Shown here piece after piece: positions 1-12,599 of a DNA stretch of 64,000 bases. The notes under the pieces are model-generated. The model searched no databases. It was not told the origin of the DNA and saw only the letters and a program-made list of their open reading frames with translations. The first letter of the stretch is position 1. Each line of letters begins with the position of its first letter. The DNA lies in contig NC_079431.1 in assembly GCF_026213295.1 (NCBI RefSeq), positions 17,274,431 to 17,338,430 of the forward strand. The letters are read 5' to 3'. A program made the position numbers and the translations under genes. Source of the DNA: Gadus chalcogrammus. Its lineage: Eukaryota > Chordata > Actinopteri > Gadiformes > Gadidae.

Positions 1-1163
1 TTATGTGTACGTGCCTGTCCATGTCTGTGTAATTTAGTCAAGCAACTATACTTGTCAGCTCATTTGGTGCTAGTGAATTATGTATTCATGTTTGATTTAA
101 ATTAACATACACCATTCAGTTTTATTTTTTTATACAAATGTCGCATCAATATTAATTGAATGTCCCCAGACAGGATAACACCATTTTACAAATATCTCAG
201 AATGCCTTTAATCCTTTTTATTATTAAATAAATATACAATAAAAAAAAGCATATAGATCTTTGCTGCTTAGTGCATATGAAAAATCAACATGATTATTAT
301 GAGACATGTTGAAATAAAATACAAACTTTCACGATAGCAACTTACTGCTACTTCCTTAATATGCCCCAACGTGAGTGAGGGCTGGGGCTACCATTCATGT
401 TTTTAGGGGTTTTCCTAAGGGAAGATCCCCTTTTGGTGTGACTGGATTATTGGTGAACACGTTAAATATGCAGAATTACATGTCAAACGCTGAATTTGTT
501 GATTATGGGAACATAATTACATTTGTTTTATGTTCTTAAGTTCAATGTGATTATGTATTGTAGAAGACTTGCCAAATGTACCGACAAATGTTGCATTATC
601 TCTTTAATTTGTGTACCAAAATTTGTTTTTAAACAGTCCAAAATTACTACAGAAATATATTAATATTGTTGGTGCCCTTCACATTTTGGTGGGTGCTCCT
701 TAATTGAATTTTCGCTACCACGGGCAAAAGTGAATTTGAAAGGATTAAAGAACAGTACCTGAATTTGAAAAAAAAAAATCTCCACATCAAACAGTCATGA
801 GAGCAGTCTCTTTCTTCGTCTAACTTTTTTGTCCATGTGTGGCCCATTTCAGCAGAAGCCATTTAAATCCAGATAATGTTACAGACTGCCGTCAAAGGAA
901 AGCTGGATGTACCGGGGCATCTGCTTGAGTAACTTGTAAAGCCTGGCTGTGTTTTTGAGGTTGTATTCATTAGGTTGAATAGGACAGACAAGCAGAAGGA
1001 TGAGTAATGTTATTGACTAAAGGCAACACAGTTGAGACAGGGACAATGCAAATGAAGATGATGCCAAATTTAAGGACAGTTAATGACCGATACTCACTTC
1101 GATTTAAGTAGCATGAGTTTCACTTTTCTAGGCATTTTTTGAATTTCAAATATGTTAGGTCAC
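1..1163. other. no gene recognised
   Basis: AT-rich sequence with short A/T runs. No conserved coding frame, RNA gene or clear repeat boundary was recognised. Confidence 0.6.
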
Positions 1164-1700
1164 CAGTGTTTCCGCTAGAATTCTTTTTAGGCCCGGTGGT
1201 AAGAGCTGATGGTGTGATTTGTTATACATTTTTCACAGGATGCTAGAGTATTTGTTGGTTATTTCCATATAAAACACTTGCTTAGCCATCACAAGTTGGT
1301 TAAGTTATGGACATATAAAGAAAGAGGCTAGTGTTTTGCGGGGGGCGGTAAAAATGTACATGGTAACGGCGGGCTGAACCAATCAGACGTCGCATTTACG
1401 CGATCGGTTCATGGTATAGTTCTTCTGCCGGAGAATAAACAGTGTTTTTCTAAACTAATTTCATGTACAGGAGCATAAAGCACCAATACATATTGAGATA
1501 GCTGGTGGTGAGCTTGGATGGTTATGATATTATGGCTAATAATAATAATAATAAAAAAAAAAAACATTTTTTTTTTTTTTCATTTTTTTTTTTTTTCTCT
1601 TTTTCATTTTTTTTCATTTTTTTGGCCGGTTGTTGGCCTGGCGGGGGCGCTCGTTGGCCTGGCGGCCCGCCAGGCCTGAACAACGGTAGGGGAAACACTG
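1164..1700. mobile_element. hAT-like non-autonomous element
   Basis: Terminal inverted repeats begin CAGTGTTTCC on the left and end GGAAACACTG on the right, a typical hAT terminus. The flanks share AGGTCA, a probable slightly mutated target duplication. The interior has T-rich runs at 1,567-1,622 and a GC-rich GGCCTGGCG repeat at 1,635-1,675. There is no transposase frame. Confidence 0.65.
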
Positions 1701-2091
1701 AGGTCATTATAATCATCAGTTATCAGCTTGTCGGGCATGGTGTTTACAATCTTGCTTTCACTGTCAGGTCATCCAGTCCAATTCTCGACCTGGCCTCATG
1801 TCACAGTGAGAGCTGCAGAGGTTACACCCTTCACACTGGCGCAAAGGGCGTTGTTATTCGGCCAGGATAGCCCCTGCTACGACTCCTGCATCTTCGGAAG
1901 GATATCACATGTACTTCTTCTGAGACCCACTCGACAGCGTTCTCACGCTACGGTAAAGCCAGAGGTTGTAGGGATGGGAGGGGAGAGGAAGGTAGGGAGG
2001 GTTTTTATTTTATGTGGGCTATGTTGAATTTTCTAAATAAATTTTAATTGAGAAGTTCTGACAGGTTTTTTTTACAATTTAAACTAAATTA

Positions 2092-3996
2092 TAAGGCAAG
2101 GCAACTTTATTTATATAGCACTTTTCATACACAAGGCAGACTCCAAGTGCTTCACATATAAACATTGTCATAAAATAAAATAAAAGAGAAGTAAAAGAAA
2201 ACATATGCAAAGAAATGGGTAAAATAGAAAGTTAAAAGGCAGAAAATAAAGGCAAAGTTAAAAAAGCTTTATAGAAAGTGCAATGTATTTAAGATTTAGC
2301 AGAAAGCTAAAGCAAACATAAAAGTCTTCAGTCTTGTTTTAAAGGTGCTCAGAGTTGGGGCAAGTCTTAAATCCTCTGGGAGTTTATTCCAGCTATTTGT
2401 TGCATAGTAACTAAATCCTGCTTTCCCATGTTTCGTGTTTACTCTGGGGATAATTAACAGATTGGTCTCAGAGGATCTTAGTGGTCTAGAAGGCTTATGT
2501 AGTGGAAGCATATCAGTTAAATATTTTGGGCCTAAACCATGTAGGGATTTATAGGTTAGCAACATGAGTTTAAAATCGATTCTCTGACCTACAGGAAGCC
2601 AATGTAACGATTTCAGAACCGGTGTAATGTGTTCAAATTTTTTGGTCTTTGTTAGAACTCTAGCAGCAGCATTCTGAACAAGCTGAAGCTTCCTCAGAGT
2701 TTGTTTTGGGAGACCTGTAAGGAGACCATTGCAGTAATCAAGCTTACTAGTGATAAAGGCATGTACAAGTTTTTGTAAGTCTACGGTGGACATGAGCCCT
2801 CTAAGTCTTGCTACATTTTTAAAGTGATAGTATGCCGATTTTGTAACTGATTTGATGTGACTGTCGAAATGTAAATCTGAATCCATTATAACCCCTAGAT
2901 TTCTGGCTTTGATTGAGGTTCTTAGGGACAGAGAGTGAAGGTGTTGGGTTACTTTAAGCCTTTCCGTTTTAAAACCAAATACAATTATCTCTGTTTTGTC
3001 CTCATTTAGTTGAAGGAAATTTCAGCACATCCATTCTTTCACTTGCTCAATGCACTGGCACAGCAGATCTATGGGCCGAAAGTCATTTGGTGATAGCGAT
3101 ACATAGATTTGCGTGTCATCAGCATAGCAATGATGGTCAATATTGTTATTTTGCATGATTTGCCCTAGTGGGAGCAAGATCGAACCTTGTGGGACTCCAC
3201 ATGTCACGTTGGTTGATTCTGATACAAAGTCGCCAATGGAAACAAAGTAGTTCCTATTTTGTAGGTAGACTAGGGCCCGACCGATATTGATTTTTGAGTG
3301 CCGATGCCGATTATTTTCAGAGAAAAATTACGATTACGATTTAATCGGCCGATTTAAAAAAAAAGCATATAAAACGTAGTTTTTGATACCTTAGATATAC
3401 TTTAAACACTTTTGACGAATATGTGAATTGAATGCAGAACCTTTGAGTGTTTTAGAATACATTTACAGTCAAAAATGAGTAATGTAAAATGTAAAATAAA
3501 TTAAACTATAAAATAAACTAACTCCCAATGTGCTGCGCTCGTGAGCAGTGACTAACACGTGCGTGCTGAGCAGTATGGTCTCACCGTTAGAGTCTACAGT
3601 ATAACAAATTAACATGGCCTGGGACCTAAAGAAAAACAGGCACAACATGCTCAAAAAACACGTCTTGTATACATTGGTGAGGTGAGCGCGCAGCTGCCTG
3701 AGCGAGCGTGCTTTCATGTTGTACGGTAAAATTCAATCTCCTCTTTTTTACTCCAGCTAAAGTTGTTAGTTAGCAAGGCGAGTAGGAGCGCAATCTGCAG
3801 GATACTAAGCGCAATAACATTTAAAAAAGAAAAAAAAAGAAAAAATCGGTTGTAATCTGCGTCTTTTTGGCCGATGCCGATTGTTTTCAAAAAGGCTATA
3901 ATCGGCCGATTAAATCGGCAGGCCGATGAATCGGTCGGGCCCTAGGTAGGACCTGAACCAATTTAAGACTGTGCCTGAAAGCCCCATCCAGTAAAG
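2092..3996 (-). mobile_element. L2-like LINE, broken reverse transcriptase
   Basis: On the minus strand, GLSGTVLNWFRSYLQNRNYF is split by an insertion at 3,271-3,944. It continues CGVPQGSIL, then the RT active site YADDTQIYVS, and the C-terminal domain (SHIKSVTKSAYYHF to LKTFMFALAFC, stop at 2,296). Residues normally between GSIL and LPLGQ are deleted, and a TGA at about 3,021 interrupts WMC-NFLQLN. 5'-truncated. The 3' part at 2,092-2,295 is untranslated and contains TTTATATAGCAC, common in fish LINE tails. Confidence 0.85.
3271..3944. mobile_element. hAT-like MITE inserted in the LINE
   Basis: Ends are TAGGGCCCGACCGAT and its inverse ATCGGTCGGGCCCTA. Several ATCGGCCGAT blocks lie near both ends. 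The flanking octamers (3,263-3,270 and 3,945-3,952) match at most positions, and on the LINE strand read GTCCTACC versus GTC-TACC, an 8-bp duplication that has lost one base. Confidence 0.8.
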
Positions 3997-6900
3997 TACT
4001 GAAAAAGGTACCGGTACCAAATTCCAGGTTAAGGTACCGGTTCTAATTTGAACAGTACCCAAACCCTAAAGCTGCAAATGCAGTTAATATGCCCATGCCT
4101 TCAGGGCTTTCCTTGTACTGGTCTGGGTTAGTTCAACAATCTTAGATTGTATGCCATAAACGGCATAAACATGTTTGCCTGGTTCCCGCTTGAAGATGTT
4201 ATCTGCGCTGGGGATGCTGATTTCAGAGTAACTTTTTTTGCCATCACATTTTTCCATGGGTGATCCTCATGTTCCCAGTCTTAAATGTCGCAGGGAGATC
4301 CAACAGCTGCTCGCTCTCTCCGCTCGCAATTTTCTTCCTTACACTACACGTCTAGTTTGCGCCAGGCACACATAACTCATCATGTTCCACTTGTCAGCAG
4401 CAGAGTGGTATAGACATGCACGCGCCATCTGCTGGTATACATTGATATACCTGTCTGATTCGGTGTTTGACCTATTATCAAGCTGGTTTGAAAAATATAT
4501 TACAGCGGTTCAACACTAGGAATGACCTTGTCATATTTTTGCACCCTTTTTCCAAAGGCTAGGACCTGCACATAGTTTCCCCAAAGGCCAAGAGAGTGCT
4601 AGATCCCCCATGGGTCTCCAACAAACACAGGCCGCCGTCAGCATGTTTTTAGCATGCTTAGTTAGAAAGGGGGCTAATCTGGGTCTCGCTCATCTAAGGC
4701 ATCCATCTTTACAAGTGTCCAGTTCTATTCCTATCCAGATGCACCAAGAATGAGGCCTGCAGCAACTGACTTTCCGTCCTTTGAAACCTGAACCGGTGCA
4801 TCGTGCTAACAACTTGCTTCTCACTACCCACCACCCAGGGCTACACAGAAGATTGAAGACTGGGACCACACCTGGGTCCAAATATGTTGCTAATGTTGTC
4901 GTAGATAAACGGGTCTTCTAAAATTAATCTCAGGTGACCAAGGGCCCGACAGCTATGCTGTTAAGCGTGTTGTTATAACCTTAGCTAAACCCAACACTTA
5001 AAGATCAAGACACATTGCCTATCAAATTTTGAAGGCCCTACTGGGCAATATGCCCTTTATAATGCAATGTTCACGTCTCTCTGCAAGGTTCTGTGACTGT
5101 GTGCATAGGCGGCCAATCAAGTTTCACCCTAGGGCTGAACTGGAGTACGGGCTTCATACTCCCAGAGTATGAGAAATATGTTGTAGTAGTGCGCAAAGAA
5201 TACTAAAGAAGAGAACACATCCTCTGTTAGTTCGATCTATTGAAGGATCTAGTACTTCATAGGACAAGACTATTCATTATTTTTATTGGCGACTAACAAA
5301 GTTGTGAGAAAAAAATATGAGAAACTTTGCATGCTCCCTTTGCATACTTTACATAGTTAATATTTTTTTTATTGTTTTGGCACAATACATTTATCCCAAT
5401 GATACATTCATCAACTTTTCATAATGAATCAAAAGGATATGCTGCCATTGACTAAAGGTTGCACAGGCTGGAGTTGTCAAACTGAATAACGTTCATGAGC
5501 TTTTGTGGAATTGAAGATGTAAATATATATCTTGCAGCAGTGGGTCTTTTAAAAGTACTTGTAACCACGATTTCATTGAGTTATATTTATCAAATGGGTC
5601 ACCTATCAAAATGTCACATTATGCTATCATTGACGACTGCTATCACAACCCTTAAAAGTAGGCCTTAAAAAAAGTTAAGCCCACACGGTAATGGGGAATT
5701 TGATTCTGAATGCTATAGTGGACGCGCCATGTTTGGTGGTCACTATCAAAACCATGTTGTTATGTTGTTCAATAATATGTTCCTGAAATAGAGGAGGCTG
5801 CAGTTTCAAGACAAAGAGCCAGGATTTTTCAGGGACCTTTTTTTTTATAGATTGAAATGCTCTTTACTTTCCACGTACTAATAGTTATAAAGTTATTATA
5901 TTTTTAATGGTTCATACTGCCCAATTGATACTGAAACTACAGCCTCTTCTCACTGCTAATGTTGTTTTCGGACACACAAGATAGCGCCTGGCGTAACGCA
6001 TCATCAAATCACTCTTTAGGTATTCGTCACACACAGCACATAAAGCAAAAAGTATTCATATTTGGCATCATAGTTGTCTGTTGCCAGATCAAGTTAAATA
6101 AACATGTATTGCGTCTCTTTCAAGTTTCTATTTCTTTCAACCATCTGTTCTGTTGGTGGAAATGATATGAAGAGCCTACAGGCTAAAATCATAAAACTAT
6201 TTAGATGATATTAATATAAAATTATCTTTATTATCATCCCTAATAAAGAACTGGGGTTTAAATAGGGTCTGTGTTGAAGCAACGGGTTTATAAACCTGGC
6301 TGCCCTAGTTTTAAAGGGATCTGTGAAAATCTGAATCTGCCATGAAAAATAATTATTGTGCATCCCTAATTACAGTTCACAAGTAGATCTATACAATTTC
6401 GCTAACATGTTGGCCTGAATAATGAATAAGTAATTGAACACAGCCTTCTCCTTTTTCTGATGCTTTCATCGTCAATATTAAAAGTAGAGGGAGACGATGT
6501 GTTATCCCAGTCCAGAAAACTTTTGTCTTAGAAAATTGATTCAAAAGCATCCAGGGTCCTGCCTAAACAGGCTCTTTATGGGTGCTGCCATGGGACAGAT
6601 GTTTGAACAGGCAGTTTGTGCACATCATTTTTGATGCTCCCTCTTAAAATCACTCTGCCTTCTACCCAGGCGGTACTGTGTCTTTCATTTCATTTTTCAT
6701 AATAATTCCATTGGTGCTAGACGTCTGGAGGGCAGCCATAATTGTGGCTTATGACTCTTGGCTAAGAGGAAGTAATACAGAAGGCAGCTGGAGTTGCAGT
6801 CTCATCAACCTGTCCTACACTGCCACCTGCTGAGCGTATCCACCAGTCAAACACACTGTAGTTCCCAATAAGGTTGAATATTTGTTTCTATTCCATGTTC

Positions 6901-8229
6901 AGATCGCTTTTATCAATATAGGGACCCTTCAACATAAGGTTTAAAGCAATACCTAACAGCTGCTAGGGAACCCACCCTCTTTATTTGTCTATTGGGTCTA
7001 AGGAAACCTATGAGTCAATCTAACCAGATGGTAGGGTAAATGCATATTTTTCATTGATGCTTCCCGGTTGCTGACATTGCGGTCCTTATCAGGCTTACTG
7101 AGCTGGACAAGAGCAAAACATACCCTGTTCAATTCTAAATTAATGAAAGAATGGATAAACCAGGTAGTCAATAACATACCATAGGCTTAAAGGATAATGT
7201 CATGGCACTATACAAGGACACCAGCAACTCAGCATGAGTATGCATGTATCCAAGGTTCAAACCCACTTTTAAATAGCATCATGAAATTCATAGCCTCTTT
7301 AAATTGCACATGCTCAGACAGGAATCCCAAGTTAGCAGACTTGAATAGCCTATTGAAGCCAATGGTGATCAAGATGATTTAGACAACTTTTAAAAGTGCG
7401 ACTTCATCTCACTTAAATTAGTAAATCCTCACATACAGCTCTTAGATCCCAATGTTTTTATTGTTATTTCTGATGAGGAACAAAAATCTACAACGTTATA
7501 ACATGAACGTTTAATAATGGCAATGATCAAATAAAATGTAGGATCATTATTAATAAGCTTAATACCACATACGTTCCCTAAATTGATTTCAAGCCAACGT
7601 TTAAATAATGCACTTCTTCAAGACACCCTTATTAAAACACGCCCATCCATTATATGGAATCAAAATATTGCCTTACAGTCACACTCACAAAAATGACGTC
7701 GTACTAGATATGTCAAGGTAATCACTTTACCACCAAGCTTCTTTCATAGTGACGAGAAGAGACAGACACATGACAAGCGTGTTCCTTATCAAGGTGGTCT
7801 CAATTGAAAAGGTGGTCTCATTAAATAACGATTGCTAGTGCTTTAAATAGCTTTCTTAATTGTCCCACTATATTGTATTATTTATATGTATTGGAATGTT
7901 GTTCTAGTTGTTTGACCTGTTTATATATATTTTACATTTGAATTTCTTCTTTAATAAATAAAAGGTTAAATAAAATGTTTACAATGAAACGAAACCGTGT
8001 TGTTTCTTGGTGAAACCAGGTCGGTCCGCGGACCAACATTGCAACCCCACTGTCCTGAGCAGTGCAGTCCACTGACAGAGAGCCTACGCACTGTCGGGAG
8101 ACCCCGCCCCCTTTACATGTCAATCAATATCGATTCATAGTAGGAATAAAGTACAGAAAGGCACGTCAAAATCTACCCCTCATAAAACTACCATGAGAAT
8201 CGATTCCAGGTTTTGGGGTCCTCAGGACT
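3997..8229. other. AT-rich intergenic sequence, no gene recognised
   Basis: Nothing coding or structured was recognised on either strand. Open frames here are short and lack family similarity. A short block at 3,990-4,075 repeats GGTACCGGT motifs. Confidence 0.5.
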
Positions 8230-8890
8230 GGAGCAGTCTTTAAACCGGGCTCCTGTACACAAACCGTGGGTCGGGTATCTCTGCTCGGGATCGGGCCTAA
8301 CCACCTCGTAAAACTAATTTAAAGTTCGCCGCTCGCTGCGAAGTTTAACTATTGTGTAACGTAGGTACAGCGGAAAAGTGACGGAATGGCGACTGTACTT
8401 TACAACTCGTAAAGTTCAGTGGAAAAGCCGCAATGAAACATGACCCCGGAGTTTTAGAACTACAACGCTGTTGTCTTGTGGAATATATCCTGGTCGTTTC
8501 CTCAACAAACTTTCCCCAAACTCACCTTCTTCTGGACAAGTCGCATTTTCCTCTTCACTTCGTGCCACTTGCGTGATTATCGACGACGAATGGTCCATTA
8601 CATCCGTGGTTCAAATCCGCATATAAACGGCAATACTCAATGAAATAGTTTCGAGGAGTTATGGCAAAAAATATTTATATTTCGCCACTCCCTGTCTACA
8701 TACGCGCATTCTGTGCGTAGCACGACACGCTGAAGGAAGAGTCGGAGGCGTACGTTCGCTCCTGCGAACTGGAGAGAATCAAACGGGGTGGCTAAATATC
8801 GGGAAATTGATTAACTTTGTTTAAATGACCTCACGCAACAACTTCATCAATTTCACTAAACGTGCGACTTGACGGTTTTCAAGGAAGCCC
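8230..8890. promoter_or_regulatory. CpG-rich, probable promoter region
   Basis: CpG dinucleotides are much denser here than in the AT-rich sequence on both sides (for example cgcgcattctgtgcgtagc near 8,703). The block surrounds the candidate first exon at 8,598-8,526. No TATA box was seen. The promoter call is inferred from composition. Confidence 0.4.
8526..8598 (-). CDS. candidate first coding exon of an unidentified minus-strand gene
   Basis: ATG in good context (G at -3 and +4) followed by 24 codons, MDHSSSIITQVARSEEENAT then CPEE, and a consensus AAG|gtgagt donor. It sits inside a CpG-rich stretch, as expected of a 5' end. Further exons to the left were not recognised, so the gene probably leaves the window or has short exons. 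No family recognised. Confidence 0.4.
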
Positions 8891-11213
8891 TATCCTTAAA
8901 GCCACAACACAGGATATGAGGCTATAAGCCCGAAGGCCCTGGTCAACATAGCAGTTTATGGATTTGCATTCGGTTGGCCTTTTAAATGTAGGTTAATTTA
9001 TATTAATGTTTTAATAGACGTATCAGTATTTAATTAATCAAACATGAATGTGTTTGTACTGATAAGTGTGCAAGATTTGATAGTTATTATTGTGTTGAGG
9101 AAGAATCATTCCCAAGCATCACATGAAAAAATCAAAAAACTATAGGCCTACTCATAATCGTGTTTCAAAAGTTCGTCCCAAGTCAAAAGAGTTAGGGACA
9201 GTCTTCAAAGGGCAGACATCGACACTGATGTTGTAATGCCACACCAGCGTCAGCCGTCTTACAGTATTGAAGTTACTGTATCAAATTGTTTCACAGTTCA
9301 TTCGTTCAATTAGCCTACTAATTCAAACATAATCGTCTTTTAAAAGCATAATTTGTCATAATTTGATCAAAACATCTTCTGAAAATATTAAGCTAAAAAT
9401 GTAATGTTAATTAATGATAAGATATGCAATGTAAGTAATGTAAATATGGATGAGATTTTCAGACAAATCATTAAGATGCCCATGTGTCGACTCTGTAGTA
9501 GCCTGACCTGTGACCTTTTGATGACACATCCCCCATATATCATATCATTGCATTAGATCGTTGAAAACAAAGTGACGCCTAAAGATTTATAATTCACACT
9601 GGAGTTAGATAATCACCCTGTATATTTTCAGGTTTATTATTTCAAATACAAAAGCTATATTCAGTTTCAATGTGATCAATTTGATTTTGATCAAGTTTAA
9701 ATTTATAGAAGGAAGAATTATGTACGATTTATGATATAATATATAATGTAATATCATAATTAATATAACCTAATGTAGCAACAGTTTGTGTGTTTGTTGA
9801 TCCCTTACCACCGTATAGCTTTGAAAATAGTTTGCTCATAGGCATACCGCATAATTGTCATCAAAGACTCTTTACAGACAATCCCTTAATAAAATTGTTC
9901 TTTATTCTTCAACAACATATTTTTAAGTTACCGGTATATGCATCTTTGAACATGACCCCGATATCGTTGATAGAGAATAATGTGTGACAGCTTAAGGTAA
10001 CGGTACAAAATAACACTGTACGCCGATTTGGAATTTTCCCTGTATGCCGTCATACAGGGACATGTTACCCCCCCTTTCTTCGCCTTGCCCGCCCAGAGAA
10101 TTTGGCCCGCCAATGAGACAATGAGCTACGACCATGCGAGCGCCACATGTGTGTGTGTGAATACACACACTGTAACGCAAGTGTTTTACACTTCTTTGTT
10201 ATTTGGATAACCCTTCTGCTGTTGGTGTTATGGCGCATATTAACACGTGGGGTTCTCTGACGTCTCTGGTATTTCCACAACGAGACTCGCAGTGGGGGTT
10301 ATCTGTTTACATTATATCACCTTCTACCTAAATAATGCAGGCTTTGGTAATGTGTGTTTTAGATACATTTTATGTTTACTCAAACAATTGCTAATGAATT
10401 TATTTATTTTGGATTATTAGCCTAAATTCCGATTTGAAATACAATGGCATATGCCCTATGTTTGTCTTACAGTAAAAATACCAAATATTAAAAGTAACCC
10501 ACTATTAACGCAACAATAAATTATGGACAATGCTTTCCTGTACAATATAAGGTCCTTATGTATTCTTCACCTGTCATCATATTGGAGCTGTCGGCTGGGC
10601 GTTCTCCACTGATCTCAGCCTTCAGCATCACCGTTTACCTGTCTTGGCCTTCACGTCACCGGGGCCTTTGGATACCTTAGCTGAGGGTGTAAGGAAGACA
10701 CGGAGAGGATCATGACTCTCAGCGTGATGCATGGATCGCACTAGACCGGGAGTCAGATGCCAGTGGTTTGTGAATAATTACAGGGAAACGTTCTCTGGAA
10801 CATGTCTGTCATTACTGTTAACCATATATGGGCTAGGCTCTGTTGCTTTGAGTTGACCCTCTTCAGTTATATTAGAGTTAAGATATCTCTCTTTTCAATT
10901 AGATGGCATTCAATTATATTGCATGAGACCGGATTACATTATATCCGATTATTAAACTAAATCTTTTTACATCACATTAAATTAGGTCAGATTATTAGAC
11001 TCAACTACATTACATAACATTGTTTAAAATTGGATCAGATAAAAACAGTTTATTAGATTAGACTTTGGACTCTGAACCTTTTCACTGGTAGTCAAACACT
11101 AAAATTATTGACCAAGCCGCCATCATGGTTCTAAATGTAAGCTAGGTAGGGGGATCTGAATGTTGAAAAACAATGTTCATAAGAGCCTGTTCCTACCCAC
11201 CCTTGACCAAGAT
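8891..11213. other. intergenic, no gene recognised outside the MITE-like fragment
   Basis: AT-rich. Apart from the repeat fragment at 10,021-10,310 no supported feature was seen. Confidence 0.5.
10021..10310. repeat. MITE-like fragment with hairpin
   Basis: Contains the hairpin TCCCTGTATG/CATACAGGGA (10,037-10,060). A tail with ggttctctgacgtctctgg and agtgggggttatc is shared with copies at 31.1 kb and 35.5 kb, so this is a degraded member of that family. Confidence 0.5.
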
Positions 11214-11501
11214 TTAGGCTGACCAATATGTCTCTCCAAAGGGGTTCTCGATGGTGACCGTGTACCTCCAAAGACTGTCCAGCGAGCCATTCCTAGACCA
11301 CCAGCGCCACCACGTCCTGGTCCTGGAAGACGTAATGGTGCTTGGGTCCTTCTTTCAGCTGCTGGCCGTTCTTGGTCCAGACAATGAAGGGGTCAGGGGA
11401 GGCGCTGACCCGAGTCCGACCCACCAACTCGGTAGCGCTGCCCTCCCGGAGAACCACATCGCTCAGGTCCTGGAAGATCCTGGAGGGCCCTTCTCCCAGG
11501 G
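11214..11501 (-). pseudogene. terminal Ig-domain exon with one-base frameshift
   Basis: After a cccag acceptor this encodes GPSRIFQDLSDVVLREGSA, then PDPFIVWTKNGQQLKEGPKH and DVVALVV, then an in-frame TAG at 11,295-11,293. Shifting by one base restores RYTVTIENPFGETYW and a TAA at 11,216. The layout is that of an I-set Ig of the muscle giant-protein type, although neither Ig cysteine is visible. It joins the exon at 12,224-12,050 in correct phase (phase 1). I do not recognise the gene. The defect may be a pseudogene mutation or an assembly error. Confidence 0.6.
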
Positions 11502-11562
11502 CTGGGATGTGGGATGGGAAGAAATGATATATGCAATGGAAAACTATGGAATGGGGTTGAAT

Positions 11563-11606
11563 AGATTGGAATGGAATGAAATGGAACGGAATGGAATGGA
11601 ATAACC
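11563..11606. repeat. GGAAT-type pentanucleotide repeat
   Basis: Degenerate tandem (GGAAT)n, with related GAATA units continuing to about 11,625. It lies in the intron between the two exons of the Ig-domain gene. Confidence 0.75.
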
Positions 11607-12049
11607 TAGATTAGAATAGAATAAGAACAGAAAAGAAACCAATCGTTTTCACTTTATATTAACAACTGACTGCACTAGATGTCTAGTGAGTCATGAACCA
11701 CAAAGAAAATAGGTCTACAAACAAAGTAATGGACCAAAGAAAAGCTAGGCCAGATTTCAAAACATGCCATGAACTCTGTTTAACACAAGCGAGCCTTTTC
11801 AGTCGAGCTCAGCTTATATCACAGCTTCTAGAATGGTCACTCAGGCCACTTTATACTTTGAAATGGAAATTACTTTTGACCGGTTTTCTTACATTATGAT
11901 TTCAATATTTTTGATATTGTCCAATCAAAAATACTTCTAAATCTAAATAGAATCAAATCAAATTGCCCCACTGTAATTTTCCCCTCCCTCCCTATGCCAG
12001 AGCGGTTAATCTAACTACAACACAATGTTAAGTTGAATCTTTAGCTTAC

Positions 12050-12224
12050 CTTGGAGCTCCACTTCTGATCCCACTCTAGTCAGTTGACCCTGGTTGGGAG
12101 CAGGCTTTATATACTTTAGGGATACTTTGGAGTCTTTGGGGCCCCTCAAAGCCTCAATCAGAATATGCTGGTTGTCTTTGTTTAGGCCTTGACTTAAAAT
12201 TTGGTGTGGCTGATTTAGGATGGG
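12050..12224 (-). CDS. penultimate exon of unidentified Ig-domain gene
   Basis: Open from a cttgcag acceptor to a consensus gtaagc donor (CTCCAAG|gtaagc), phase 0 to phase 1, encoding 58 residues including RGPKDSKVSLKYIKPAP and RVGSEVELQ. It splices in frame to the Ig exon at 11,501. No known domain is evident in it. A long AC microsatellite lies about 210 bp to its 5' side. Confidence 0.5.
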
Positions 12225-12425
12225 CTGCAAGTGGTCCGACCAGAGAACTGGTACTCATTCATATATAGTCTTCACATGAAATGCTCCAGAGAATTGATTA
12301 ATGGTTTAATAAGCTGCCACTTGGAGGACCGAAAACGTAAGGAGTTGATATTGAGACTGGCCTCAGGGAGTGCCAAATAAGCAAAGACACGCATGGACAA
12401 ACACACACGCACGCACGCACGCACG

Positions 12426-12553
<128 letters not shown>

Positions 12554-12599
12554 GGATTTCTACAATGATATAGGCATGATCCTAGGACCAGTCGGCAAT

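Noticed and set aside
11251..11604. 117-codon plus-strand frame
   Set aside because: Antisense of the Ig exon, which has recognisable Ig motifs on the minus strand.
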